A program made the position numbers and the translations under genes. From Pseudomonas viridiflava (lineage in GTDB: Bacteria; Pseudomonadota; Gammaproteobacteria; Pseudomonadales; Pseudomonadaceae): DNA of 64,000 bases. Shown in pieces: positions 25,571 through 32,261 of the stretch. How positions within the stretch are numbered: the stretch's first letter is position 1; each line of letters starts with the position of its first letter. The stretch lies in NCBI RefSeq assembly GCF_900589395.1, contig NZ_UUIS01000061.1, forward strand, positions 124,001 to 188,000, given 5' to 3'. The notes beneath the pieces were generated by a model. The model searched no databases. It was not told the origin of the DNA and saw only the letters and a program-made list of their open reading frames with translations.

Positions 25571-25803
25571 TCCGGGATCCCCAAGTCAGTAGCCATCTCG
25601 CAGAAATCGCTATGGGCGTATCGAGAGAGCAAACGGATAGCCGCTTGAATGCCGTACTCCCCTCGTGCATTGATCAGTTCTGCGCCCTCCTCTGCTTCTC
25701 GGGTCATGGTTGCTTCGTGCAGGATGTCGGCAAGCATCCCAATCGTGTCTATCGACTCGGCAATACGCTTGGCAATGTGCGAGCATTGATCTGGCTTCTT
25801 CAC
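25561..25803 (-). CDS. Small early phage protein, unknown (80 aa)
   Basis: The sequence begins MKKPDQCSHIAKRIAESIDT and is all-helical by composition. It overlaps the ORF6N gene by 10 bases and the upstream 97-residue gene by 4. Its operon position supports it. No family was recognised. Confidence 0.68.
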   Translation of the reverse strand: MKKPDQCSHIAKRIAESIDTIGMLADILHEATMTREAEEGAELINARGEYGIQAAIRLLSRYAHSDFCEMATDLGIPECN

Positions 25804-26093
25804 TGCAGCACCTCCCCGTGGGCGCCACGATTTTCAGAGATGGCGTTTTGTGGAGCGGGATCGTGAAGCTCCTTGAATTGAGAAATCGCCTCATCGAGCG
25901 TGCCGAATCTAGTGCTATCCAGATAGTCCACCAGAGAGGCCAACCCAGCGCCGATATCTGACTTGCCTTGGGTATGGGCCAGGTTGATACCTCGAGCCAA
26001 CGCTACGAGCCATTCCGCGTAGCTCTTGGCGCACAGAAGCTGAAATTCAGCCTCGGCAGCGCAGTCCTTGAAGGTTTCGATCGGAGTGGTCAT
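25800..26093 (-). CDS. Small early phage protein, unknown (97 aa)
   Basis: It begins MTTPIETFKDCAAEAEFQLL. It is helical and Ala-rich, with SDIGAGLASLVDYLDSTRFG. Four-base overlaps at both ends tie it to the leftward early operon. I recognise no family. Confidence 0.7.
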   Translation of the reverse strand: MTTPIETFKDCAAEAEFQLLCAKSYAEWLVALARGINLAHTQGKSDIGAGLASLVDYLDSTRFGTLDEAISQFKELHDPAPQNAISENRGAHGEVLQ

Positions 26094-26443
26094 TGGCCGG
26101 CCTCCTGAGTGACGCGGCCTTCTTGGTCAGGTTCTTTCGGCTGCAAGGCATTTTTCGCAGAGCAGGCCAGCGCCCAGATACTGCTGCTGAGAAAGGCGAG
26201 CGCCCGTACTTCCTGGGTGTAAATTTGCTCGCCATAGTTGACTGCCATGTGTTGCCGCATAAGAAGCTGGGTGAGTCCTTCTGCCAGATCAGAAGCAGTC
26301 TCAACTCCCTGAGCCAAGCTGCCGCCGGCTTGGACGCAGAAAAGAGGCTCGGTGTACTCCATCAGCCCGTCGCCGAATGCGATCTCGCGAAGTGCTGGCT
26401 GTTGCGCTGGAGGTGGTGTGGTGCTATTTTTTGGGTGCGACAT
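26090..26443 (-). CDS. DUF3077-like early phage protein
   Basis: The protein has 117 residues. The core EPLFCVQAGGSLAQGVETAS followed by LAEGLTQLLMRQHM resembles the DUF3077 family, which is common in Pseudomonas chromosomes and prophages and has no known activity. Its N terminus is Pro-rich. It is the first gene of the overlapping leftward block, after a 480-base gap from cro. Confidence 0.68.
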   Translation of the reverse strand: MSHPKNSTTPPPAQQPALREIAFGDGLMEYTEPLFCVQAGGSLAQGVETASDLAEGLTQLLMRQHMAVNYGEQIYTQEVRALAFLSSSIWALACSAKNALQPKEPDQEGRVTQEAGQ

Positions 26444-26917
26444 AGCGCATCTTCCTATTGCAAGGTGATGTGAACAAAGTCCCTGGCAGGGGACTACTCG
26501 AGAAACCCGCTTCCTACAGCGGGTTTTTTGTTGCCTGAAAGAAAGTCAACCAGACAGCAAAATCAGTGAAGAGGACGGCGTTGCACCATCCGTCTTTTTA
26601 TTATTACGAGAAGCGTTAAACCAATGGAAGTGGCGGATAAGGCCCTGCTTAGGGCCTTCCAATCGCTTTTGAAATGTGCATGGCATTACGTTACTCATCT
26701 TCCGAGAACCTATGGAGGGCCGAGTTTTTAAAATTGCCATGTACAGTGGCTGTGTTTCCATCCAACTCCTTGTAGTTACTCAAACCTGCCTGATCCGCAA
26801 AAGAAATCGCATAGCTTTTGCTACAGACAAAGCCGCGCATGCGCGAGTTTTTCGATTCCAAGGCACTACACAGTGGCACCACGTCGATATGGCGATTATT
26901 TTGGATGGCCTGCGCGC
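26444..26917. other. Gap between cro and the early operon
   Basis: About 475 AT-rich bases separate cro from the DUF3077-like gene. The stretch holds a rightward terminator-like hairpin at 26,503 and one doubtful leftward ORF (26,691-26,921). Regions like this in lambdoid phages carry nut sites and cII-type genes. I could not identify either. Confidence 0.4.
26503..26529 (+). terminator. Terminator-like hairpin, rightward
   Basis: AACCCGC-loop-GCGGGTT is followed by TTTTT on the plus strand. No rightward gene was seen before it, so it may stop an antisense or converging transcript. On the minus strand the T run is poor, so the leftward early operon should read through. Confidence 0.6.
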
Positions 26918-26921
26918 TCAT
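26691..26921 (-). CDS. Doubtful small ORF coupled to cro (76 aa)
   Basis: Its ATG overlaps the cro stop as ATGA, the pattern seen across this operon, and it runs 76 codons (MSAQAIQNNRHIDVVPLCSA...). No Shine-Dalgarno or known motif is visible and the composition is unremarkable. It may be a real post-cro gene in the cII position or chance. Confidence 0.3.
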   Translation of the reverse strand: MSAQAIQNNRHIDVVPLCSALESKNSRMRGFVCSKSYAISFADQAGLSNYKELDGNTATVHGNFKNSALHRFSEDE

Positions 26922-27214
26922 TGGGCGAACTGCTGGGTACTGGACGGCTGAACAGCCCCGTTCAGGTGCTGTGCAATAGGCGCGATCACTGCCAAAATTT
27001 CTCCAAGGTCGGGGCGCATCTTGTCTTGGGACCCTGCAGCCGGGAAAGACTTGAGCTCGACCGCCTCATACAGACCAGGGCAAGCCTCGCTCACAACGAT
27101 GTGCCTGCCTACTTTGAGGGCTTTGCAAATAGCTGTCTGACTGACGCCAAGAAGCTTTGCAGCCGTCTCTTGGCCTTTGAGGTCCACGAATTCTGCCAGC
27201 GGAACGGGAGTCAT
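26918..27214 (-). CDS. cro: Cro-like repressor
   Basis: The protein has 98 residues. MTPVPLAEFVDLKGQETAAK and LLGVSQTAICKALKVGRHIV form a lambda Cro-type helix-turn-helix at about residues 11-36. It is transcribed leftward from the promoter at 27,244-27,272, divergent from cI. It is expected to bind the same ACCNNNGGT operators and favour lytic growth. The C-terminal part (residues 60-98) is longer than in lambda Cro. Confidence 0.85.
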   Translation of the reverse strand: MTPVPLAEFVDLKGQETAAKLLGVSQTAICKALKVGRHIVVSEACPGLYEAVELKSFPAAGSQDKMRPDLGEILAVIAPIAQHLNGAVQPSSTQQFAQ

Positions 27215-27243
27215 AGGCTCACCTGTGAATGGCTAATACCGAT

Positions 27244-27272
27244 AAAATAACCTGCGGTGCTAATTATGTAAA
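27244..27272 (-). promoter_or_regulatory. Early promoter pR for cro
   Basis: Leftward strand: -35 TTTACA (27,272-27,267), 17-base spacer, -10 TATTTT (27,249-27,244). One operator abuts the -10 and another overlaps the -35. The opposite early promoter at 28,192 has the same layout. Confidence 0.7.
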
Positions 27273-27305
27273 CACCTGCGGTTTTTGAAAAAAAATACCG
27301 AAGGT
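27249..27305. promoter_or_regulatory. Right operator array (three ACCNNNGGT sites)
   Basis: Sites are ACCTGCGGT at 27,250-27,258, ACCTGCGGT at 27,274-27,282 and ACCGAAGGT at 27,297-27,305, spaced about 23-24 bases. The 16-mer GTAAACACCTGCGGTT at 27,268-27,283 recurs exactly inverted at 28,181-28,196. These are the expected CI/Cro binding sites. Confidence 0.8.
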
Positions 27306-27319
27306 TATAGGATCACATC

Positions 27320-28114
27320 ATGAAGAAGAGAGAACTTACCCCTACCGAGCTGGAAGAGTGCCGCGCTTTGAAGGCCATCTACCAGTCTCGAAAGCGCGAT
27401 CTTGGGCTCAGCCAAGAGCGCTTAGCTGAGGCTTTTGGAATGTCTCAAGCGGGGATCAGCATGTACCTCAATGGGCGGAATGCTCTTAACGTCATGACGG
27501 CAGCACGCTTTTCCAAGCTGCTTCAAGTCCCGATATCTACTTTTAGCCCTAGAATTGCTTCTTTAGTTGAAAGGCTTGCCAAGATCAATGTAGCTACTGA
27601 GGCAACTCCCATAGAGTCGAACGCTGAACACATCGGCGAGATTTCAGTCTGGGATGATGGCGACGCGTTGGAAGAAGATGACTGCGAAGTGCCTTACTAT
27701 GCCGAGGTAGAGTTCGCTGGCGGTGATGGTATGACGGAGGTGATTGAGATAGCCGGTAGGACGCTCCGTTTTAGTGCTGCAACTCTAAGATCAGCAGGTG
27801 TCGACTGTCGCAATGCAGCATGCGCTAAGGTCAAGGGTAGGAGCATGGAGAGGCTTATTCTGGATGGTGCAACGATCGGTTTCGACCGCGCATGCACCAG
27901 CATTTTTGATGGTGAGATATATGCATTCAATCAAGACGGAATGCTACGCGTGAAATACCTATACAAGCTGCCTGGAGGGGGCGTCAGGATTCGCAGCGAA
28001 AATTCCGAGGAATACCCAGACGAATCCATGACCCCTGAGCAATTCCGAGGCGAGGTGCTTATGCTGGGCCGGGTCTTTTGGTGGAGCACTGTCAGACGAG
28101 CGCCTCGATTTTAG
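27320..28114 (+). CDS. cI: CI-type lysogeny repressor with S24 peptidase domain
   Basis: The protein has 264 residues. The N-terminal helix-turn-helix is LSQERLAEAFGMSQAGISMY (about 30-49). The C-terminal LexA/CI-like autopeptidase has the probable cleavage site A133-G134 (VEFAGG), nucleophile S175 (GRSM) and general base K212 (LRVKYLYKL). RecA-stimulated self-cleavage, and thus SOS induction of the prophage, is expected. AGGA lies 7 bases before ATG 27320. A strong terminator follows. It lies between two operator arrays. Confidence 0.94.
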   Translation: MKKRELTPTELEECRALKAIYQSRKRDLGLSQERLAEAFGMSQAGISMYLNGRNALNVMTAARFSKLLQVPISTFSPRIASLVERLAKINVATEATPIESNAEHIGEISVWDDGDALEEDDCEVPYYAEVEFAGGDGMTEVIEIAGRTLRFSAATLRSAGVDCRNAACAKVKGRSMERLILDGATIGFDRACTSIFDGEIYAFNQDGMLRVKYLYKLPGGGVRIRSENSEEYPDESMTPEQFRGEVLMLGRVFWWSTVRRAPRF

Positions 28115-28135
28115 CTATACCCTATTCATCGACAG

Positions 28136-28163
28136 ATCCCAGCCAAGATGCTGGGATTTTTTT
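28136..28163 (+). terminator. cI terminator
   Basis: ATCCCAGC-loop-GCTGGGAT, an 8-bp perfect stem with a 6-base loop, then TTTTTT. It lies 20 bases after the cI stop. Confidence 0.9.
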
Positions 28164-28180
28164 AAGCCGAGAAAAATTAT

Positions 28181-28246
28181 AACCGCAGGTGTTTACAAAA
28201 AATACAACCGCTGGTACTTTTATCTCATCGAATCAAAACCGCAGGA
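28181..28246. promoter_or_regulatory. Second operator array (left-operator equivalent)
   Basis: Sites are ACCGCAGGT at 28,182-28,190, ACCGCTGGT at 28,207-28,215 and ACCGCAGGA at 28,238-28,246. The first lies in a 16-mer that is the exact inverse of one in the array near cro. CI bound at both arrays could loop the 0.9-kb cI segment, as lambda does between OL and OR. Confidence 0.8.
28192..28220 (+). promoter_or_regulatory. Early promoter pL-equivalent, rightward
   Basis: -35 TTTACA (28,192-28,197), 17-base spacer, -10 TACTTT (28,215-28,220). Operators overlap both elements in the same geometry as the cro promoter. It should drive the GerE-type gene and the genes after it. Confidence 0.6.
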
Positions 28247-28255
28247 CATCTCAGA

Positions 28256-28633
28256 ATGGATATCGTGATAGGGAATTGGCAGGCAGGACCGATCAGAGCG
28301 CTCGCCCCAAGAGAGCTTGAAGGTGTTCTGCATTGCGCCAACGACAGAACAGTCAAAGAGGCAGCGAAAGAGATGGGTGTGAGTCCTGAAACGCTGAAGA
28401 AGCGCTTGGAGTCAGCCAGGTTAAAACTCAAGGCATCAAGCATTCGCGCTTTAGTTTTGGAAGCATTCAAACGAGGCGTTATCAGCCCAGCAAGCGTCCT
28501 AGCCCTGATACTAGCTGCCCACGGCGCTCTGGCTACCGACCCGATGGCCAAGGTCCGTCGGAGCGGCGGCAGTGAATCCAAGATCGAAACCCGCATTGCC
28601 TCAAAGCGCCACGAGATAGCTCTGGCGGCATAA
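28256..28633 (+). CDS. GerE/LuxR-type helix-turn-helix regulator
   Basis: The protein has 125 residues. LAPRELEGVLHCANDRTVKE, then AAKEMGVSPETLKKRLESAR, is a LuxR-type (GerE) DNA-binding domain at about residues 16-58. The remainder is a short helical and basic tail. No receiver or ligand domain is present. It is the first gene of the operator-controlled rightward operon, the place lambda gives to N. A delayed-early regulator role is inferred. Confidence 0.83.
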   Translation: MDIVIGNWQAGPIRALAPRELEGVLHCANDRTVKEAAKEMGVSPETLKKRLESARLKLKASSIRALVLEAFKRGVISPASVLALILAAHGALATDPMAKVRRSGGSESKIETRIASKRHEIALAA

Positions 28634-28703
28634 CCCCACCCTGTTTTTGCGAAAGCCAACAATCGCGGCAGGCCATCGGTTTGCCCGGAGAAAGGAGAAA
28701 CAC

Positions 28704-28901
28704 ATGCTCATCCTCACCCGGAAGACCGGCCAGACCATCAAGATCGGTGATGACATCGAAGTCACCATCAGCGGTGTGCAAGACGGCCAGGTGCGCCTGG
28801 CAATCAGCGCGCCGAAGAACATCGCAGTCGACCGCGCCGAGATCCGCGCCGCGAAGCTGGCCAACCCACGCACCGAGGGCGCCAGCCATGTCAGCAACTG
28901 A
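28704..28901 (+). CDS. csrA: CsrA/RsmA-family RNA-binding regulator, prophage copy
   Basis: This 65-residue protein starts MLILTRKTGQTIKIGDDIEV at ATG 28704, preceded by GGAGAAAGGAG. The RNA-binding residues L4, R6 and R44 and the core VRLAISAPKNIAV are conserved. CsrA binds GGA motifs in mRNA leaders and controls translation. Pseudomonas hosts already have RsmA-type proteins, so this copy may act on phage or host transcripts. It overlaps the next gene by 14 bases. Confidence 0.93.
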   Translation: MLILTRKTGQTIKIGDDIEVTISGVQDGQVRLAISAPKNIAVDRAEIRAAKLANPRTEGASHVSN

Positions 28902-29451
28902 TCGCATCACCCTAGTACTGCGCCCCACTGAAGGCTCCAGTCTGGAAAAGATCGCTCCCTTCGCCGAGGCCGGCATGAGTGTCGCAGTCGGTCGCAGCCT
29001 AGCGCTGGTCGACGCCAAGATCGACGGCAGCTTGGCTCTGTACGCGCAGGAGATGTTTAACCTGCTGCGCCGGATCAACGTCAAGGTCGGCGGCTACGAC
29101 GCAGTTCTCGGCCACGGCGGCGAGCCGTCTTATCTGATGTACCAAGAGCGTAACCAGGCGCTGAGCGCAATCTGGGATTTGCTGGACAAGATCCAGAGCG
29201 GCGCACCTGCCGATGAAGCAGGAAGCGCCAGCCAAGGCGCTGAGTTCGACCTGGACGAGCACGCCCGCATGGCGCTGGACGCCGCCCGTTATCGTTGGCT
29301 GCGCGATGTGGCGTTTGACACTCCACGCCAAGACCTGGCCCTGCGCGACCAGTCGAGCAACATGCTGATCGAGCAGGATCTGGATGATGAGATTGATTGC
29401 GCAATGCAGGCGCACCCAGGTGAGCAGGAGGAAGAATCATGCGCCTCCTGA
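28888..29451 (+). CDS. Rightward early protein, unknown (187 aa)
   Basis: The start is ATG 28888 (MSATDRITLVLRPTEGSSLE), overlapping the csrA end by 14 bases. Earlier in-frame codons read through csrA and are rejected. It is an alpha-helical acidic protein with LYAQEMFNLLRRINVKVGGY and ERNQALSAIWDLLDKIQSGA, and an acidic tail rich in Glu. No family was recognised. Operon position suggests an accessory early function. Confidence 0.74.
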   Translation: MSATDRITLVLRPTEGSSLEKIAPFAEAGMSVAVGRSLALVDAKIDGSLALYAQEMFNLLRRINVKVGGYDAVLGHGGEPSYLMYQERNQALSAIWDLLDKIQSGAPADEAGSASQGAEFDLDEHARMALDAARYRWLRDVAFDTPRQDLALRDQSSNMLIEQDLDDEIDCAMQAHPGEQEEESCAS

Positions 29452-29732
29452 TCACTACCGTCCTGCTGATCGCCATCGTCAGCATCGCTCACGCTGACCC
29501 GAAGCAGGCTTTCATCGACGTCCAGCACGACAGTCATCGCGGTGTGACCTGCTGGATTCTGTCGGGCACCGGCATCAGCTGCCTGCCCGATAGCCAGCTC
29601 CGTAACACCGACAGCCAAGCCAGCGAGCAGCGACACGACGCTGATGCCCTGGCCGGCGATCAGCACCAGGACGGGCCAACGCCTACGCGCACCCCTGCCC
29701 AGCGCCAGCACCGGGAGGCGTATCAGCTATGA
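29439..29732 (+). CDS. Small exported protein, unknown (97 aa)
   Basis: The N terminus MRLLITTVLLIAIVSIAHA is a signal peptide with a cut predicted after AHA. The mature part begins DPKQAFIDVQHDSHRGVTCW and has two Cys (TCW...ISC) that could form a disulphide. The rest is polar and His/Gln-rich. Small periplasmic phage proteins expressed in lysogens often affect superinfection, but this is only a suggestion. It overlaps its neighbours by 13 and 4 bases. Confidence 0.7.
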   Translation: MRLLITTVLLIAIVSIAHADPKQAFIDVQHDSHRGVTCWILSGTGISCLPDSQLRNTDSQASEQRHDADALAGDQHQDGPTPTRTPAQRQHREAYQL

Positions 29733-29953
29733 CCACCATTGCCCCTGGCGCACGCCCCTACATCAAAACAGAGCTGAGCGAGCTGGGCGAACGTCTGATC
29801 CGCTTCGGCGAGGCTTTGCGCAACCCGGACACAACCGTTAGCCAGCTCACCAGCCTGGCCGGCTCATGCGGCATCAAGTTGCACATGCGAGCCGCCGCTG
29901 AGTCCGGAAGCACTGATGGGCAACAGATCGGCCGGCACGCGACCGAGACCTGA
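29729..29953 (+). CDS. Small prophage protein, unknown (74 aa)
   Basis: It begins MTTIAPGARPYIKTELSELG and has a helical core LIRFGEALRNPDTTVSQLTS. Its ATG overlaps the previous stop by 4 bases. The C terminus is polar. No family was recognised. Confidence 0.68.
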   Translation: MTTIAPGARPYIKTELSELGERLIRFGEALRNPDTTVSQLTSLAGSCGIKLHMRAAAESGSTDGQQIGRHATET

Positions 29954-30028
29954 GTCACCCTACCTGCCGCTCCGCGGCCAATTACTAAAGACAGAGTTGT
30001 CCGCACACCGCGGCGTGGAGATCCCACT

Positions 30029-30262
30029 ATGAGCACCGAACAGAAAGGCGACACCCAGCAGCAAGACATTGAATTCATCAAGCTGCCCGAAGTACGTCGA
30101 CTCACGGGCGTAGGCACCACCAAGCTTTATGAGATGGTCAGAAACGGCCTTTTCCCAGCCCAGGTAAAGCTTGGCGGTCGGTCAGTTGCCTGGATCAAGG
30201 CTCAGGTTCTGGAATGGAACCGTCAGCGCGCCGCGGGTCACTCCCCCACCAAGCCTTCTTGA
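30029..30262 (+). CDS. AlpA-family excisionase/regulator
   Basis: The protein has 77 residues. FIKLPEVRRLTGVGTTKLYE then MVRNGLFPAQVKLGGRSVAW is the AlpA winged-helix pattern (about residues 17-58). Such proteins act as excisionases or as activators of integrase genes. GGAG precedes the ATG. The 3' end overlaps the 3' end of the convergent integrase gene by 25 bases, so the two transcripts are antisense at their ends. Confidence 0.88.
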   Translation: MSTEQKGDTQQQDIEFIKLPEVRRLTGVGTTKLYEMVRNGLFPAQVKLGGRSVAWIKAQVLEWNRQRAAGHSPTKPS

Positions 30263-31473
30263 TCATCCAGGAAGTCTGCCCAGGCCTGCATCATCTGCCG
30301 ACGCTGCTCAACATAGGCGGCGTGGTTGTATGCCCTCCGCACCTTGTTATCCCCTGCGTGCGAAAGCTGCGCCTCGATCCAGTCGGGGTTATAGCCCATC
30401 TCGTTCAGGGCCGTTGAAATCGTGCCACGCATGCCGTGGCCTGTGAGCCGGCCCTTGTACCCCATCCCGCTGATCGCATTGTTGACTGTGTTCTCGCTCA
30501 TAGGCATATGGGGATCGTTACGCCCAGGGATCAGCAATCGCGCCTTGCCGGAGGTCATCCACATGATCTGCCGGACCACCTCCACCGCCTGCCGCGAAAG
30601 CGGTACCAGATACGGCGGGATCTTTTCCCCCTCTGCCCTTACCTTTGCCTGCAACTGCTTGACAGTACCAGCTGGAATTGTCCACAGCGCACCATCCAGA
30701 TCGAACTGATCCGGCGTGGCCACTCTCAGCTCACCAGTACGCACACCAGTCAGCAGCAACAACCGGATCGCCAGTTGCGTGAATGCCGACCCGTCAAATT
30801 CTCTCAGCGCGACAAGGAAAGGCTTCAGCTCATCCCGACGCAAATATGGGTTGTGCCTCACTGCAGGTTGCACAGCAGCAACGATATCCAGATCGGATGC
30901 CGGATTTATCTCGATCAAGCCCTCAGCGATCGCATACCTGAAAATCTGATTGAGCCAGGTCCTGCACTTCTCGGCCACGTTCAGCGCACCGCGCTTTTCC
31001 ACTCGACGCACAGCGGTTAGTACATCGGCCCGGGTAATGTCAGCGATCGGCAGCTTTCCTAGTACAGGGATCAGATCCTTGTCCAGGTACAGCCGTGATT
31101 GCGCCCGCCCTCCCTTGACTGCCTGGCTCAGGCGAGCTGAGCGGAAGTCGTACCAGCGGTTGGCGACCGTTTCGAATGTATTAGTCAGAGCGGTGCCGGC
31201 CGCATGCCGGGACTGTCTGCGATCGAGCCGGGGGTCAACGCCCTTGGCAACCTGGCTGCGGCACTTGTCGCGGAGCTCGCGCGCTTCACGCAATGAAAAT
31301 TCGGGATAGGTGCCCAGGGACATACGCGGCTGCTTGCCGTGCCATGAAAACCGGAAGTGCCACGATTTGGTGCCATTGGTCGCTACGAACAGCGCCAAGC
31401 CATCGGCGTCAGTGACGCTGTAGTCTTTTTCTTTGGGCTTTGCCTGCCGGACGGCAGTATCTGTGAGAGGCAT
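30238..31473 (-). CDS. int: Tyrosine integrase (P4-type, DUF4102)
   Basis: The protein has 411 residues from ATG 31473 (MPLTDTAVRQAKPKEKDYSV). Upstream in-frame codons run into the att region and are rejected. The N-terminal DUF4102 arm-binding domain (1-90), a core-binding domain and the catalytic domain with R245 (LTGVRTGEL), H346-x2-R349 (GHGMRG), H372 and nucleophile Y382 are all present. P4-type integrases usually recombine within tRNA genes, and tRNA-Leu is 160 bases away. Confidence 0.94.
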   Translation of the reverse strand: MPLTDTAVRQAKPKEKDYSVTDADGLALFVATNGTKSWHFRFSWHGKQPRMSLGTYPEFSLREARELRDKCRSQVAKGVDPRLDRRQSRHAAGTALTNTFETVANRWYDFRSARLSQAVKGGRAQSRLYLDKDLIPVLGKLPIADITRADVLTAVRRVEKRGALNVAEKCRTWLNQIFRYAIAEGLIEINPASDLDIVAAVQPAVRHNPYLRRDELKPFLVALREFDGSAFTQLAIRLLLLTGVRTGELRVATPDQFDLDGALWTIPAGTVKQLQAKVRAEGEKIPPYLVPLSRQAVEVVRQIMWMTSGKARLLIPGRNDPHMPMSENTVNNAISGMGYKGRLTGHGMRGTISTALNEMGYNPDWIEAQLSHAGDNKVRRAYNHAAYVEQRRQMMQAWADFLDDQEGLVGE

Positions 31474-31635
31474 TAGTACATCACCAGGCAGGTCACATTC
31501 AGGATGGACTAACCAATGTACTAAAAAATTGCGGCTGGTGGCGAAAGACCACGAAACCCGGCGCAATAAAAAGCCCGCACTAGGCGGGCTTTTCAAAGGT
31601 TTTCGCAAGCCGGCGAAGGCCTGCGAAACCTGGGT
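31474..31635. other. Integrase-proximal attachment-site region
   Basis: This 160-base gap between integrase and tRNA-Leu holds the terminator at 31,569 and a second hairpin at 31,601-31,628 (TTTCGCAAGCC pairing with GGCCTGCGAAA). The crossover core is expected in the tRNA-Leu 3' end, around 31,636-31,665. The partner site is outside the window, so the core cannot be read here. Confidence 0.55.
31569..31593. terminator. Bidirectional terminator by the attachment site
   Basis: AAAAGCCCGC-loop-GCGGGCTTTT, a 10-bp perfect stem with a 5-base loop. Leftward it would end the tRNA operon transcript and keep it from entering the integrase gene. Confidence 0.75.
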
Positions 31636-31720
31636 TGGTGCGGAAGGAGAGACTCGAACTCTCACGTCTTGCGACGCTGGAACCTAAATCCAGTGTGTCT
31701 ACCAATTCCACCACTTCCGC
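31636..31720 (-). tRNA. tRNA-Leu(UAG)
   Basis: It is a type II tRNA of 85 bases with encoded CCA. The acceptor stem GCGGAAG pairs with CTTCCGC, the anticodon loop is TTTAGGT (UAG), there is a long variable arm, and the T loop is TTCGAGT. It is transcribed leftward as the last tRNA of the cluster and is the likely prophage attachment site. Confidence 0.95.
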
Positions 31721-31774
31721 GAAAAACACTTAAAGCAAAGGCGCCAGATTATGAGTCTGGCGCCTTTTCGAATA

Positions 31775-31851
31775 TGGGGTGGACGATGGGGATCGAACCC
31801 ACGACAACAGGAGTCACAATCCTGCGCTCTACCAACTGAGCTACGCCCACC
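31775..31851 (-). tRNA. tRNA-His(GUG)
   Basis: It has 77 bases, with the additional G at -1 opposite C73 that is typical of tRNA-His. Acceptor GTGGGCG pairs with CGTCCAC, the anticodon loop contains GTG, and CCA is encoded. Confidence 0.96.
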
Positions 31852-31886
31852 ATATCGCGTATTACTTGTGCCAAAGCTGCCAGTTA

Positions 31887-31963
31887 TGGCGCACCCGGCA
31901 GGACTCGAACCTGCGACCATCCGCTTAGAAGGCGGATGCTCTATCCAGCTGAGCTACGGGCAC
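31887..31963 (-). tRNA. tRNA-Arg(UCU)
   Basis: It has 77 bases. Acceptor GTGCCCG pairs with CGGGTGC via the usual wobble positions, D arm AGCTCAGCTGGATAGAGC is canonical, the anticodon loop is CTTCTAA (UCU), the T loop is TTCGAGT and CCA is encoded. It is first in the leftward tRNA cluster. Confidence 0.96.
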
Positions 31964-32261
31964 TTATATAATCTGCATCTTGAACGACGACAAATTAAAG
32001 GCTTCAGACCACATCGAACCAGGCTTTAACCCACCCGACCTGATCAGCATTTACCAGCACGGCGTCAAGCTGTGCCTGGCTCTGCCCGACAAGTGCGACG
32101 AATCTTATAGACGAGCCAAAAGGTCGTCAACCTATTTTTTAAAAAAACTCAGGCAGATAAAGGGCTTAGCAACATCGGCAAGCCAAGCGTCTTTGCCATG
32201 GCGCCATGTCATGCGAGAATGCGCGCTCTTTTCAATCCCTCTCGATGGTTATCATCCGTCT
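31964..32261. other. Gap between tRNA-Arg and folD
   Basis: About 300 bases without a gene. It must hold the divergent promoters for the tRNA cluster (leftward) and folD (rightward). A frame in phase with folD extends into it, but it lacks a ribosome site and the product would not match FolD. No convincing -35/-10 pair was settled by eye. Confidence 0.5.

Larger units (their letters stand above)
1..31640. mobile_element. Temperate siphoprophage (HK97/D3-like), right-hand part
   Basis: One continuous phage module set runs from tail genes at the left edge to an integrase beside tRNA-Leu. It covers packaging, head, tail, lysis, replication, cI/cro switch, AlpA and integrase. The late and early-left genes read leftward. 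The repressor and accessory early genes read rightward. All large structural genes are open and of normal length, so nothing here indicates decay. The right boundary is inferred from the tRNA-Leu gene next to the integrase. The left boundary lies outside the window. The capsid, protease and portal genes place it with HK97-type phages. The suspected tRNA-Thr(UGU) recalls Pseudomonas phage D3. Confidence 0.93.

Noticed and set aside
26546..26761. 71-codon leftward ORF between the early operon and cro
   Set aside because: It overlaps the more plausible cro-coupled frame, has no Shine-Dalgarno and shows no protein-like pattern.
31937..31980. -35/-10-like pair before tRNA-Arg
   Set aside because: The -10 would touch the tRNA 5' end, leaving no room for a transcription start.
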